The translations under genes and the position numbers were made by a program. A DNA stretch of 64,000 nt from Salegentibacter lacus. GTDB taxonomy: Bacteria; Bacteroidota; Bacteroidia; Flavobacteriales; Flavobacteriaceae. Of the stretch, positions 53,718-62,637 are shown in pieces. Under the pieces are notes generated by a model, which saw only the letters and a list, made by a program, of their open reading frames with translations, was not told where the DNA came from and made no database searches. The number at the start of each line of letters is the position of its first letter. Positions within the stretch are counted from its first letter, which is position 1. Where the stretch lies: NCBI RefSeq assembly GCF_020164555.1, contig NZ_JAIQZB010000011.1:62001-126000 (forward strand). Direction: 5' to 3'.

Positions 53718-54122
53718 CTAATTTGATATTAACTGATCCTGGAATTTTTTCTTAGCCTCTTCGTCAAGTTTATTGAAAAATGAAAGGCTGAAATAATCTT
53801 TTGTTATTTCTTTAAAAACCTGGCATTCATCGATATAATTGGAAACTTTTACAATTTCAACCCGACGATTAATCTGCTCATAAAGAATATTGTAAAGCTT
53901 CTTTTTATAGACCAGCTTACCAAGACTTTCTTTTAATTCAGGTACTTCATGACTTTCATTTTTTATTTTAAACCTCACTTCCTCTTCTTTTAAATTCATA
54001 TCCATTACGTCTGAATAAACTCTTTCCTGGTATGTAAGGAGTTGAGGTAAAGACGACATTGATCGGACTTCAACACTAGATATTCCTAAACCATCATGGT
54101 AAACATCTGATTTACTTTTCAT
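53718..54122 (-). CDS. small unknown protein, possible substrate or partner of the radical SAM operon
   Basis: A 134-residue acidic/lysine-rich protein without a signal peptide. N-terminal part VYHDGLGISSVEVRSMSS, then long helices (LLTYQERVYSDVMDMNL, KLVYKKKLYNILYEQINRR) and a helical tail. It does not show a clear leader/core split or cleavage motif, so calling it a precursor would be speculation. It lies 85 bp before the radical SAM gene on the same strand. Confidence 0.65.
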   Translation of the reverse strand: MKSKSDVYHDGLGISSVEVRSMSSLPQLLTYQERVYSDVMDMNLKEEEVRFKIKNESHEVPELKESLGKLVYKKKLYNILYEQINRRVEIVKVSNYIDECQVFKEITKDYFSLSFFNKLDEEAKKKFQDQLISN

Positions 54123-54175
54123 ATTTAATATTTGTTAATTGATAATTTACATCTACTCAAAATTTATCAAAATAC

Positions 54176-54526
54176 TTAAATTTTACCTCTAGTCACGACT
54201 TTCAAAATTATTGGAAGAACTCTTTTTCCTGCTTTTAAAACATGAGGCCCTGCTTTTTTAATTCCATACAAGGCAGCAGCTGTAGCAGAAGTTTTCACAG
54301 CTTCATTATTTAGCCATGAACCTGATGTTTTTCTTTTTTCCCGGTTATATTTTTGTTTTTCTATTTTTGCCTGCCTTTTCTTTAATTCAGATGATAAATA
54401 TATCTGAACCTCATAAGTTTTTAAGTTTTCTTCTTTGGCCATATCAAAAATTGCTTTCCTTTCCTCATCGGTAACTTTGCCATCAGCAACAACTCTTTTA
54501 ACTGCTCTTCTAAATTTTCTTGTCAT
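54176..54526 (-). CDS. small basic protein with hydrophobic C-terminus
   Basis: A 116-residue very basic protein. The N-terminus (FRRAVKRVVADGKVTDEERK) resembles a TerB-like or EF-hand-like helix-loop; the middle is Lys-rich (KKRQAKIEKQKYNREKRK); the end is hydrophobic (AALYGIKKAGPHVLKAGKRV). Its ATG overlaps the restored end of the broken UDG-like frame by 17 nt, showing these genes were once translationally coupled. Confidence 0.6.
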   Translation of the reverse strand: MTRKFRRAVKRVVADGKVTDEERKAIFDMAKEENLKTYEVQIYLSSELKKRQAKIEKQKYNREKRKTSGSWLNNEAVKTSATAAALYGIKKAGPHVLKAGKRVLPIILKVVTRGKI

Positions 54527-55192
54527 AAATTTTACAATATTTTTTTAAGACTTCAATCTCTTTAATAGAGTATAGAATTTGCCCTGGATTTCTTTTATAC
54601 CCTAAAACTCTAATATTCCGACTTTCAAAAAACTTTGAATATTTTGTTTTTAAAATTCAGTATTAGGAAAAAGCACCTCAATCTCATCAAAAGCCATAAA
54701 GCCTTCAGATATTACCAGCTCAGGTCTAAGGGTATCTATTAATTGCTTAGTCCAAACTCGAGCTATGTGAAAGATCTTCTTGCTCAATTCATCCGGAAGT
54801 AATTTCAGGAGCCGGTTAAAGTCGGCAACATTATCTGTTGCCCAATAATAGAAGTTGGTCTTTACGGTATAATGTTGCAGGTCCTCTTCCCTTCCCGCCT
54901 GGCGGAATAAGGATTTGGTTTGTTCTGCTAAGGGATGATTATTGAGGTAATATTCCAGAGCTTCCATAGGTTCAAACTCTTCCACGATCTTACCGTGCCA
55001 GTTGTAATATCCTCCTCCGGGATTAAACCCGATCAAAAGGATCTTTGGTCGCTGCAAAAGCGGACTGAACAGCAGTTGACAGCCTTTATACAAGGATTGG
55101 ATTTCAGGATTTTCTTTTGCTAACCTTACGATTTCTTGATGCAAAAGAAGAGCTCCTTCAGAAATTTCTGAATAGGTTGAAGCAGGCTTCAT
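54510..55192 (-). pseudogene. uracil-DNA-glycosylase-like gene broken by a one-base frameshift
   Basis: The first 180 codons (55192-54650) end VLFPNTEF and stop at 54650. In another frame directly after, the sequence continues SRNIRVLGYKRNPGQILYS, then IKEIEVLKKYCKIYDKKI and a TAG at 54510-54512. Adding one T in the run at 54644-54653 joins the halves to about 227 residues, the usual family length. The UDG-like fold shows ILLIGFNPGGGYYNW. So the gene is interrupted, unless a slippage or a sequencing error explains the missing base. Confidence 0.75.
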
Positions 55193-55725
55193 GTTCTGGT
55201 TTAGTTATTTGGGGATTTTGAGGGTAGGGACTTAAAATCTTGTTAAATATAAAATTAATTTTAAGGATTTATTACGGGAATCCGTATTTTTTATCGAATT
55301 TATTCCGATACCATTGAATATTAATTAATTACTATTATTTTTTTATTATAATCATCAATTCCTAAAAAGACATTACAGAAACTAACCCTCACAGCAAAAA
55401 TTTCGGCTCCTTATTATTATTATAGTTCATAGTAATCTTTCTTTCAGTTCTGAAATCAGAATAAGATTCCGCTTCGTCCTTTAATTTTCCTTTACCCCTA
55501 CATATTAGAAAAGTCACAGACTGAAGCGGATCTATTCTTAACATTAAACAACACGAAGCAATTAACTCCGCTACTTATATTCTCAAAGATGAATGGAAAG
55601 GGCGCCAAACTATGACGCGAGAGAAATAATGTTGAAAAAATTATTACTATACACCAGCCCACGCTAATTAATATAATAAGCCAGGCCGTTATATTTTAGC
55701 GCTTTTTTTTTTCTATTTTCGTTTT
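55193..55725. other. 533-bp AT-rich spacer
   Basis: No convincing gene. It must hold the promoter of the biosynthetic operon on the minus strand and of the TPR-kinase on the plus strand. A short open stretch (LNIKQHEAINSATYILKDE, about 55540-55629) could be a decayed gene end, but nothing supports it beyond reading. Confidence 0.35.
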
Positions 55726-57648
55726 ATGAAAACCCCCTTTATCTTAATTATCCCATTACTAATCTTAATACTATTTTCAAGTTGTTCAACAGATCCAGAG
55801 AATAAGTTAAAAGCTATCGAAGATAATTCTGGAGAATACTACTTCAATAAGGCTCTTAAAGGAAAGGAACCCTCTAAAATGCTTGCACATTTTAAAAAAG
55901 GCCTTGATTCTGCGCTGATCGAAAATGATACGATAGAATATTACCTGCTAGATGGGGTGATATATACATATAACCGACTTAAAGAATATGACAGTTCCAT
56001 GGTCTATTCTGAGAAGATGATAGGAAGTGCCAGCGCTAATGGCAATACCTATTTTGAAGCCTTAGGGTACTATAGAAAAGCCATCATCCATCAATATTTA
56101 AATAATTACAAAGAGAAATATAGGAATGCCTTTCTATCCCGGAAACTGTTTCTCTCTATAGGAGATAGCCTGAGGGCCGGAAAAAGATCCCTGGAAATGG
56201 CGAATGCACAAAGTAGCATGTCAGATTATACAGGAAGTCAGGAAAATGCTGCTCTTGCGTTAAGCCTTTTACTAAAGACCAGGGACTCCTCCTATATAAG
56301 CAGCGCTTTAAATCAAATTGGCATTGCGAACCGGGAGCGTGGCTTTTACGAAGATGCCATTGAGAATTACGAGTCCGCACTTAAATATTCTATCTCAACT
56401 GAAGACAGCCTTTCCTTTCTGAATAATATGGCCCTAGCATACAGAGATAATGGTAATTTTAATAAAGCAATTAAATACCTGAAATTGATCAATTCCAAAA
56501 CTGAATATGCTGACGCGGAATCCCATGCCAGGTTTATAGACAACCTTGCCTATACTAAATGGCTGAATGACTCCACGGCCAGTGTATTAGATGATCTTAG
56601 GCAATCTCTGGAAATGAGGCTAGAAAACAATGACCTAAAAGGCCTCACCTCCAGTTACAACAATCTTTCAGAATATTATTTGAATAAAGAGCCGGCCCGG
56701 GCTAAAGAATATGCCGTCAAGGCGTTGAAAGCTGCCAGGGAAAATGACAGTAAAATTTCAGAATTGAATGCTCTTAAATATTTACTCAAAATTTCTGATC
56801 CAGCAAAATCTGAAAAATATATCCAAAGATACCTTCTTTTAAATGACAGTATTCAGGAAGCCGAATTAAAGGCAAAAAATTTCTTTGCTAAGATTAGGTT
56901 TGACGAGGAACAAAAACAAAAAGAAATTAATGATCTCGAGGCTGAAACAATAAAGCAAATATTGGAAGCAGAAGAACTTAAAAATCAAATCATCATTCTC
57001 TCTCTTGGAGGATTATTGCTGATAGTATCGGGTGGATTCGGATTTTTCTACCTGAGACAGAAACACGTAAAAGAAAAGATTCGCGAGACCCATAAAACAG
57101 AAACCAGAATTTCCAAAAAGATCCATGATGAGCTGGCAAATGACGTATATAATGTAATGAGTAGTTTGGAAAAAATTGCGCCTGCAGCAACGATGGACAG
57201 AATTGAACATATTTATAACCGTACCCGAAATATTTCAAGGGAAAACAGGGAAATTAATACCGGAGAAGGATACCTCGATCAACTCGCGGCATTACTCTCG
57301 GCTATTTGCCCTAAGGATGCAAGACTTATTTTAAGCGGGGAAAAAACCATTGCCTGGAATGATTTAAATACCGAAAAGAAACTTGTGATCTATAGGGTGC
57401 TGCAGGAGGTTATGATAAATATGAATAAACACAGCAAAGCAAGTTTGGTCGCAATTATATTTTCTTCTGAAAAGGATGTATTAAAAATTCAATATTCCGA
57501 TAATGGGATTGGTGTTACAAATGAAAGCCTTAAATCGGGTAATGGTATTCATAATATGGAAAACCGTATTATTTCAATAAAAGGAAAACTTAAATTTGAA
57601 ACCAAACAGGATAAAGGTTTGAAAATACTCATCCAAATTCCAATATAG
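55726..57648 (+). CDS. lipoprotein TPR sensor histidine kinase
   Basis: A 640-residue kinase. The signal peptide ends with a lipobox LFSSC (Cys at about 20), so the sensor is anchored to the membrane by a lipid. TPR units fill about 60-370 (EYYLLDGVIYTYNRLKEYD, DNGNFNKAIKYLKLI). A membrane helix is near 421-442 (IIILSLGGLLLIVSGGFGFF). The cytoplasmic part has the phosphoacceptor region ISKKIHDELANDVYNVMSS of the HisKA_3/NarL-type kinases and HATPase motifs EVMINMNKHSKASL and SDNGIGVTNESLKSGNGI. Its partner response regulator begins 9 bp downstream. Confidence 0.92.
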   Translation: MKTPFILIIPLLILILFSSCSTDPENKLKAIEDNSGEYYFNKALKGKEPSKMLAHFKKGLDSALIENDTIEYYLLDGVIYTYNRLKEYDSSMVYSEKMIGSASANGNTYFEALGYYRKAIIHQYLNNYKEKYRNAFLSRKLFLSIGDSLRAGKRSLEMANAQSSMSDYTGSQENAALALSLLLKTRDSSYISSALNQIGIANRERGFYEDAIENYESALKYSISTEDSLSFLNNMALAYRDNGNFNKAIKYLKLINSKTEYADAESHARFIDNLAYTKWLNDSTASVLDDLRQSLEMRLENNDLKGLTSSYNNLSEYYLNKEPARAKEYAVKALKAARENDSKISELNALKYLLKISDPAKSEKYIQRYLLLNDSIQEAELKAKNFFAKIRFDEEQKQKEINDLEAETIKQILEAEELKNQIIILSLGGLLLIVSGGFGFFYLRQKHVKEKIRETHKTETRISKKIHDELANDVYNVMSSLEKIAPAATMDRIEHIYNRTRNISRENREINTGEGYLDQLAALLSAICPKDARLILSGEKTIAWNDLNTEKKLVIYRVLQEVMINMNKHSKASLVAIIFSSEKDVLKIQYSDNGIGVTNESLKSGNGIHNMENRIISIKGKLKFETKQDKGLKILIQIPI

Positions 57649-57657
57649 ATTAACACT

Positions 57658-58323
57658 ATGTTTAAAAAGGTTTTAGTGGCAGAAGATATGGACAGCATTA
57701 ACCACGCTGTAGCATCCATTTTAAATCAAATGAATATTCCGGAAATAACTCACGCGCAATACTGTGACAAGGCCTGGCTTTTGGCTAGAAAAGCTTTACA
57801 AGATGACAAACCTTTCGATTTACTTATTTGTGATCTCTCCTTTAAAGAAGATCATCGGGATGAAAAGATCAAATCCGGAAAAGAACTTATCGCCCTTTTA
57901 AAATCTGAATATCCCGATCTCAAAATTCTTGTAAATTCTATAGAGGATCATCCCCAAACGGTAAAAGAATTATGGGAATCTGGTAATATAGACGGCTATG
58001 TTTGTAAAGACCGCAGAGGATTAAAAGAACTAAAAATAGCAATCGAAAAACTATGGGAAGGGCAAACTTATAGCTCCCCAACAATAGAGAAGGCTTTAAA
58101 CCAAAATAATTTACTGGTTCTAAACGATTTTGAAATCAATATTGTAAAATTTCTTTCCAACGGACTTACGCAAGACCAAATCCAAGAGGAATTAAAAATC
58201 CTGAATATAAAGCCCAGAAGTAAAAGTGCGATTGAAAAAAGGCTAAAAGATTTGAGAGACGAGTTTAACGCCAACACTAATCCTCATTTGGTTTCCATAA
58301 TGAAAGATCTACAACTGATATAA
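57658..58323 (+). CDS. NarL-like response regulator of the TPR kinase
   Basis: A 221-residue regulator. Receiver: VLVAEDMDSINHAVAS (acidic pair), DLLICDLSFKED (phosphoacceptor Asp), LVNSIEDHP and VCKDRRG (Lys). The C-terminal half (FEINIVKFLSNGLTQDQIQE, RSKSAIEKRLKDLRDEF) carries a LuxR-like helix-turn-helix. It follows the TPR-kinase closely and lies just inside the island's right end. Confidence 0.93.
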   Translation: MFKKVLVAEDMDSINHAVASILNQMNIPEITHAQYCDKAWLLARKALQDDKPFDLLICDLSFKEDHRDEKIKSGKELIALLKSEYPDLKILVNSIEDHPQTVKELWESGNIDGYVCKDRRGLKELKIAIEKLWEGQTYSSPTIEKALNQNNLLVLNDFEINIVKFLSNGLTQDQIQEELKILNIKPRSKSAIEKRLKDLRDEFNANTNPHLVSIMKDLQLI

Positions 58324-58437
58324 TATTTAAAATTAGGTAAATATTGAGTTGAATTTATTTTAGAGGAGAATGGTTTATTTTAGGGTGAAGAAGTAAATAA
58401 AATCTCAGCCAAACGTTAAAGTTTGTTAAAGTGATAC

Positions 58438-58455
58438 CAATTCGGTGACCAATAA
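58438..58455. repeat. right-end copy of the island end repeat
   Basis: caattcggtgaccaataa, an exact direct copy of 17911-17928. It lies 54 bp inside the right attachment core, the left copy 104 bp inside the left core. A symmetric position relative to both ends suggests an integrase or excisionase arm site. Confidence 0.6.
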
Positions 58456-58509
58456 ATTTTTCCCCTTTGGGAGGTCCAGTAAACACTACAAAATTGAAAT
58501 TCCGGTCGT

Positions 58510-58527
58510 CCCCTCCGACTCCACTTT
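58510..58527 (+). repeat. attR core (displaced ssrA 3' end)
   Basis: Eighteen bases identical to 17789-17806, with no tmRNA body upstream. It marks the right end of the island. Confidence 0.9.
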
Positions 58528-58583
58528 TTGAGTACCAAACTCAAACAAAAACCCCGGAATCCTAGGATTCACGGGGTTTTTTG
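58528..58583 (+). terminator. original ssrA terminator, displaced by the island
   Basis: A small hairpin TTGAGT/ACTCAA (58528-58544) is followed by CCCCGGAATCC/GGATTCACGGGG (58552-58576) and a T-run. Compared with the left copy (17831-17855) a G-C pair replaces an A-T pair: a compensatory change that supports the stem. Confidence 0.85.
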
Positions 58584-58652
58584 TTTTTAGCATATAGAAG
58601 AGTAGGTAATAGAATTCAAATTAAAAGCTTAGCCATCATTTGAAGAAGTGTT

Positions 58653-59048
58653 TTAAAATAATTCGCTCAGGACCGATTTCAATTTCTCTAATTTAATTGG
58701 TTTTATCAGGTAATTACTCGTTAGATCAAACATTTCAGCTTTTCTAAAATCATCTTCGTTAATAGAGCTGGTTAAAATAAAAATTGTAATTTTTTGATCA
58801 ACAGGTATTTTAATAAATTCTTCCAAAAATTGCCAACCGTCCCATATAGGCATATTTAAATCCAATAAAATTAATTCGGGAACAGTCTCCCCTGCAGTTA
58901 TTAGCGATTTAAGCAAATTGTAGGCTTCCATCCCATTTTTGCATAGCATAAGATTGTCTACCATCCCGGTAAGCTTTACATAGTTTTGGGTAAGCAACTG
59001 GTGTACGGGATCGTCTTCTATAATACAGGCAAGGTTAATTTTTTTCAT
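58653..59048 (-). CDS. stand-alone CheY-like receiver protein
   Basis: From the ATG at 59048, 131 residues consisting only of a receiver domain: ACIIEDDPVHQLLTQNY, LILLDLNMPIWDGWQF (phosphoacceptor), IFILTSSINEDD and YLIKPIKLEKL (switch Thr/Ser and Lys). An upstream in-frame start would lie further inside the kinase gene. It overlaps the kinase stop by 14 bp, so the two are translationally coupled and it is the likely phosphate acceptor. Confidence 0.92.
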   Translation of the reverse strand: MKKINLACIIEDDPVHQLLTQNYVKLTGMVDNLMLCKNGMEAYNLLKSLITAGETVPELILLDLNMPIWDGWQFLEEFIKIPVDQKITIFILTSSINEDDFRKAEMFDLTSNYLIKPIKLEKLKSVLSELF

Positions 59049-62000
59049 AAGGCAAAATAATTGTAAATGTGGTTCCAGCATCAACTTCACTTTCAACTTT
59101 AATTTTCCCGTTCATGCTTTCTATTTGATTCTTAGCAATAAACAATCCCAAGCCCCGGGAATCCTCGTTGGCATGAAATGTTTTATACATTTGAAAAAGC
59201 CTGTCACCGTGCCTTTTTAAATCTATTCCCAGACCATTATCTTCAAAGCTTAAATATAATTTATTCTTTTTTACCCTTGTGTATATCTTTAGATAGCTCT
59301 CTCGTTCTTCAGACTTGTATTTTATGGCATTGGTAATAAAATTTAAAACAATACTCTCTATATAGGCTGGAACACCCTGTATCTCAATATTCTTATCTAC
59401 CAAATTCTCAATTTTAATATTTGAATTTCTTATTTGGCTGGTTAAACTCTCAATATTTTTATCGATTACCTCTTGTAAATAAATACCGTTTAATTTGGCT
59501 TTATTGAAACTTACTGATACAACTTCACTCAACTCCTCCACTGTTTGTTGTAAATTTTCAGCCCCTCTACTCACCATTCTAAAAAGTTCAGTATTCTTTA
59601 TTTCAGGATTATCATCTCCTAAAATATCTAAAAGACCAATTATCCCAGAGCTATGTGACCTTAAGTTATGTGACACAATATGAGCAAAATTCTTAAGCCG
59701 ATTATTTTGATCTTGCGTTATGTCTAGTAAAGACTTGATTTCGTTTTCCACTCTTTTTAAATCTGAAATATCTACCGCAACCCCAAGGTACCCCGTAATT
59801 TCATCACCTTTACGAATAGCCGTTATAGATAATAATACAGGAAATTTGGTGCCATCTTTCCTGATGTATGTCCATTCTTTAGAAACAAGCTCCCCCATTT
59901 GAGGGTAATAAGTAAAAACATCAAATCCTGAAATTTTCTTTTTCCCAGTAGAAATTTCTTTCCCTGCAGCCTCAACCTCACGCTTTTCGTGAATAACCAT
60001 AGGCGTTTGCACTCCAAGCAGTTCTTCTGGTTTATATCCTAGTAAAACCTCTGCACCTGAATTAAAATGAGTTATTATACCTTCGGTATTAGTGGCTATA
60101 ATTGCAACTTGCGTACTGGCATCAAGTATGGCTTGCAATCCCGACAGGGCAGAGTGTAATTTTCTTTCCGCGTCTTTTTCCTTACTAATATCCTGTATAA
60201 AAGACCAGATTAATTTATTATTATTGAGATCTTCTACAACCACTCCGCGTAACAAAACAGGATATCTCGAACCATCTTTTTTAATATATTCCTTCTCAAA
60301 AGGGCCATATGTTCCGGTTTTCTCTATTTGCTGAAGCGCTTTCTTCTCCTGGGGTTCATATTCCTTAGGTGTCACATCCCTGTAACTTAATGCCAGGAAC
60401 TCTTCTTTAGTATAACCCGTAGGCTCAACTAACTTTTCATTCACATCTTGAAATTGACCAGTCTCAAAATTATTTAAAGCGATCCCTATGGGTGACAATT
60501 CGTATAAAGCCCTTAGCAGATTTTGCTGATATTTTAACTTCTGTGTATATTCTTTAGTTGCTGAAATATCTATTAACTGGGAGATGAAATACAGAATTTC
60601 ACCTTGAGTATTTCTTACAACTGAAACCGCTAAAATAACGTGAACTATATTACCATTTTTATGGAAATATCTCTTCTCCATATTATAATGAGATCTTTTG
60701 CCCTCAATAACCTCCGTTAGTAAGTTTAAATCTAAATTAAGATCCTCGGGATGTGTAATATCCTGGAAGGTAAGTTTCATGAGCTCCTCTTCTGAATATC
60801 CTAAGATTTCACATACTTTTTCATTAACTTTTAACCACTTCCCCTTCTCATTGAGCAAAGCCATTCCAATGGCTGCATTCTCAAAATTACCCCTAAAGGC
60901 TTCCTCACTAATCCGTAACGCCTCTTCATTTCTTTTGCGTTGGGTTATGTCCTGGTGCGTCCCGTACATTTTGAGTGGTTTGCCCTCCTCTGTCCATTCA
61001 AAAACTTTTCCCCTATCCAGAACCCAAATCCAATCCCCATTTTTATGCTTCATTCGGCCTTCAAATTCATAAAATTCAGCCTGTTTCTCAAAACATTCAT
61101 TTAGCCTTCTATTTGATTCTTCAAGATCATCAGGGTGCGCCAGGTTAATCCAGGTTTCTATACTTATAGGTTCAAGCTCTTTTAACGAATATCCCACAAT
61201 CTCTGCCCAGCGTTCATTAAATATAGTTTCTCCAGTTTGCACATTCCACTCCCAGGTGCCAACATTGGTGCCCCTAATTACAGATTGATACCTGTGCCTA
61301 ACATCTACAATTTCCTGGACAGGTCTCCCTTCAGGCAGTACATATATAACATTGTTATGTTCGTCAAATAAAGGTTTAAGGCTAAAAAGAATAGTTATTG
61401 GGGTTTGGTTTGCTATCCATACTATTGTCTCGTAGGATACCGCTTCCCCACTAACTGCTTTCTGGAAATTTATCTTTAGTTCTTCCTGGGTTTCTTTAGA
61501 TATTTGCCACCAATAACAATCCCAGAAGTAATTTCCTATGACATCCTCAGGCTCCAGGTTAGCCATTTTTAAGGCTGTTTCGTTTGCGTCCAGGAGCACT
61601 CCCTTTAAATCAAGAAAGCCAATAAAAGAGAATGTAGAATTAAAAATTCCTTTAAATTTTAATTCATTCTTTTTAAATTCAGTGATGTCCTGAAAACTGC
61701 CTATAACTTTATCTCCTACACTCCGTCCAGTGGTTCTTACCCAAATTTTATTATTTTTTCCGGTAATTAACCTACAGGTTAAATCGAAACGCCCTTTAGT
61801 TTTTATAGTATCTTCCAGAGCATTAACAACTTTGTTCCTGTCTTCTGGATGGTAGAACTCCAGGGCATTCGTCTTATCCAGTTCAAAGTCTTTAGTCACC
61901 TCATGAATTTGATAGACTTCATTAGTCCACATAGTTGTTCCCGTGGCTATATCCAATTCCCATCCACCAATTTTATTAGCCTGTTGGGTTTCTTCCAGTA

Positions 62001-62541
62001 ACTCTACATTTTTCTTAAGCTCCTTATTTATTTTATTGGTCTCAACCTGTTTTTTTCTTAATTCTAAAAGCTTTAATACCTGGCGCGATAGGCTACGAAG
62101 TAACTTCTGCTGCTCGTTAGTTAATGTTTTGGGTTCAGAATCTATAACACATAAGGTTCCTAAAGCAAATCCGTTTTCATTGGTAAGGGGAATGCCGGCG
62201 TAAAATTGTATATAAGGATCTTCTGTTACCAGCGGGTTATCCCAAAAACGCTCATCTTCCCGTGCATTCTCTACTATAAATAATTTATCAGGCTGATGAA
62301 GCGTATGTGCGCAAAAAGAAAAATCCTTCAAAGTTTCTCTGGCCTGTAAACCGTAATGTGACAAAAACCACTGCTTATCCTCTGTTAACAAACTAATTAA
62401 AGAAATTTTGGTATCACATATTTGAGCCGCCATTTTAGTAAGAAAATCAAAATCATCTTCTTCCGATGCACCTAAAATATCATAAGCTTCTAATTCTTTT
62501 AATCTATTTGCTTCGTTTTCTGGATTGTCAGGTTTCTTCAT
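59035..62541 (-). CDS. GAF/multi-PAS sensor histidine kinase
   Basis: A 1168-residue soluble kinase. Residues 10-165 form a GAF domain (FSFCAHTLHQPDKLFIVENA, IQFYAGIPLTNENGFALGT). About six PAS/PAC units follow (for example HKNGDWIWVLDRGKVFEW; TFQDITHPEDLN; IRKDGTKFPVLLSITAI). The kinase core has FAHIVSHNLRSHSSGIIGLL (phosphoacceptor His) and HATPase motifs NFITNAIKYKSEERES, SFEDNGLGIDLKRHG and SRGLGLFIAKNQIES. No membrane helix is seen, so it senses a cytoplasmic signal. Confidence 0.93.
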   Translation of the reverse strand: MKKPDNPENEANRLKELEAYDILGASEEDDFDFLTKMAAQICDTKISLISLLTEDKQWFLSHYGLQARETLKDFSFCAHTLHQPDKLFIVENAREDERFWDNPLVTEDPYIQFYAGIPLTNENGFALGTLCVIDSEPKTLTNEQQKLLRSLSRQVLKLLELRKKQVETNKINKELKKNVELLEETQQANKIGGWELDIATGTTMWTNEVYQIHEVTKDFELDKTNALEFYHPEDRNKVVNALEDTIKTKGRFDLTCRLITGKNNKIWVRTTGRSVGDKVIGSFQDITEFKKNELKFKGIFNSTFSFIGFLDLKGVLLDANETALKMANLEPEDVIGNYFWDCYWWQISKETQEELKINFQKAVSGEAVSYETIVWIANQTPITILFSLKPLFDEHNNVIYVLPEGRPVQEIVDVRHRYQSVIRGTNVGTWEWNVQTGETIFNERWAEIVGYSLKELEPISIETWINLAHPDDLEESNRRLNECFEKQAEFYEFEGRMKHKNGDWIWVLDRGKVFEWTEEGKPLKMYGTHQDITQRKRNEEALRISEEAFRGNFENAAIGMALLNEKGKWLKVNEKVCEILGYSEEELMKLTFQDITHPEDLNLDLNLLTEVIEGKRSHYNMEKRYFHKNGNIVHVILAVSVVRNTQGEILYFISQLIDISATKEYTQKLKYQQNLLRALYELSPIGIALNNFETGQFQDVNEKLVEPTGYTKEEFLALSYRDVTPKEYEPQEKKALQQIEKTGTYGPFEKEYIKKDGSRYPVLLRGVVVEDLNNNKLIWSFIQDISKEKDAERKLHSALSGLQAILDASTQVAIIATNTEGIITHFNSGAEVLLGYKPEELLGVQTPMVIHEKREVEAAGKEISTGKKKISGFDVFTYYPQMGELVSKEWTYIRKDGTKFPVLLSITAIRKGDEITGYLGVAVDISDLKRVENEIKSLLDITQDQNNRLKNFAHIVSHNLRSHSSGIIGLLDILGDDNPEIKNTELFRMVSRGAENLQQTVEELSEVVSVSFNKAKLNGIYLQEVIDKNIESLTSQIRNSNIKIENLVDKNIEIQGVPAYIESIVLNFITNAIKYKSEERESYLKIYTRVKKNKLYLSFEDNGLGIDLKRHGDRLFQMYKTFHANEDSRGLGLFIAKNQIESMNGKIKVESEVDAGTTFTIILPYEKN

Positions 62542-62637
62542 TTCATAGAGGGTATAAGGATAATTCCCAAATAAAGTAGTAGATTTTTTTCCTCTTAATT
62601 TGTTTTTAAGGAAAGAAGATTTAAATATGGTTTTATA

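Larger units (their letters stand above)
17789..58527. mobile_element. genomic island (about 40.7 kb) integrated in ssrA
   Basis: An 18-bp direct repeat of the ssrA 3' end (cccctccgactccacttt) is found at 17789-17806 and at 58510-58527, with a tyrosine integrase gene directly inside the left end. The interior holds mobilization remnants, a replication-type operon, toxin-antitoxin, Fic and defence genes, and lacks housekeeping genes. No complete conjugation apparatus is visible, so it is best described as an integrative mobilizable element or a decayed relative that now serves as a defence island. Confidence 0.9.

Noticed and set aside
53718-54122. Confident RiPP precursor call
   Set aside because: No leader/core boundary, no repeated core motif and a length of 134 residues; kept only as a possibility.
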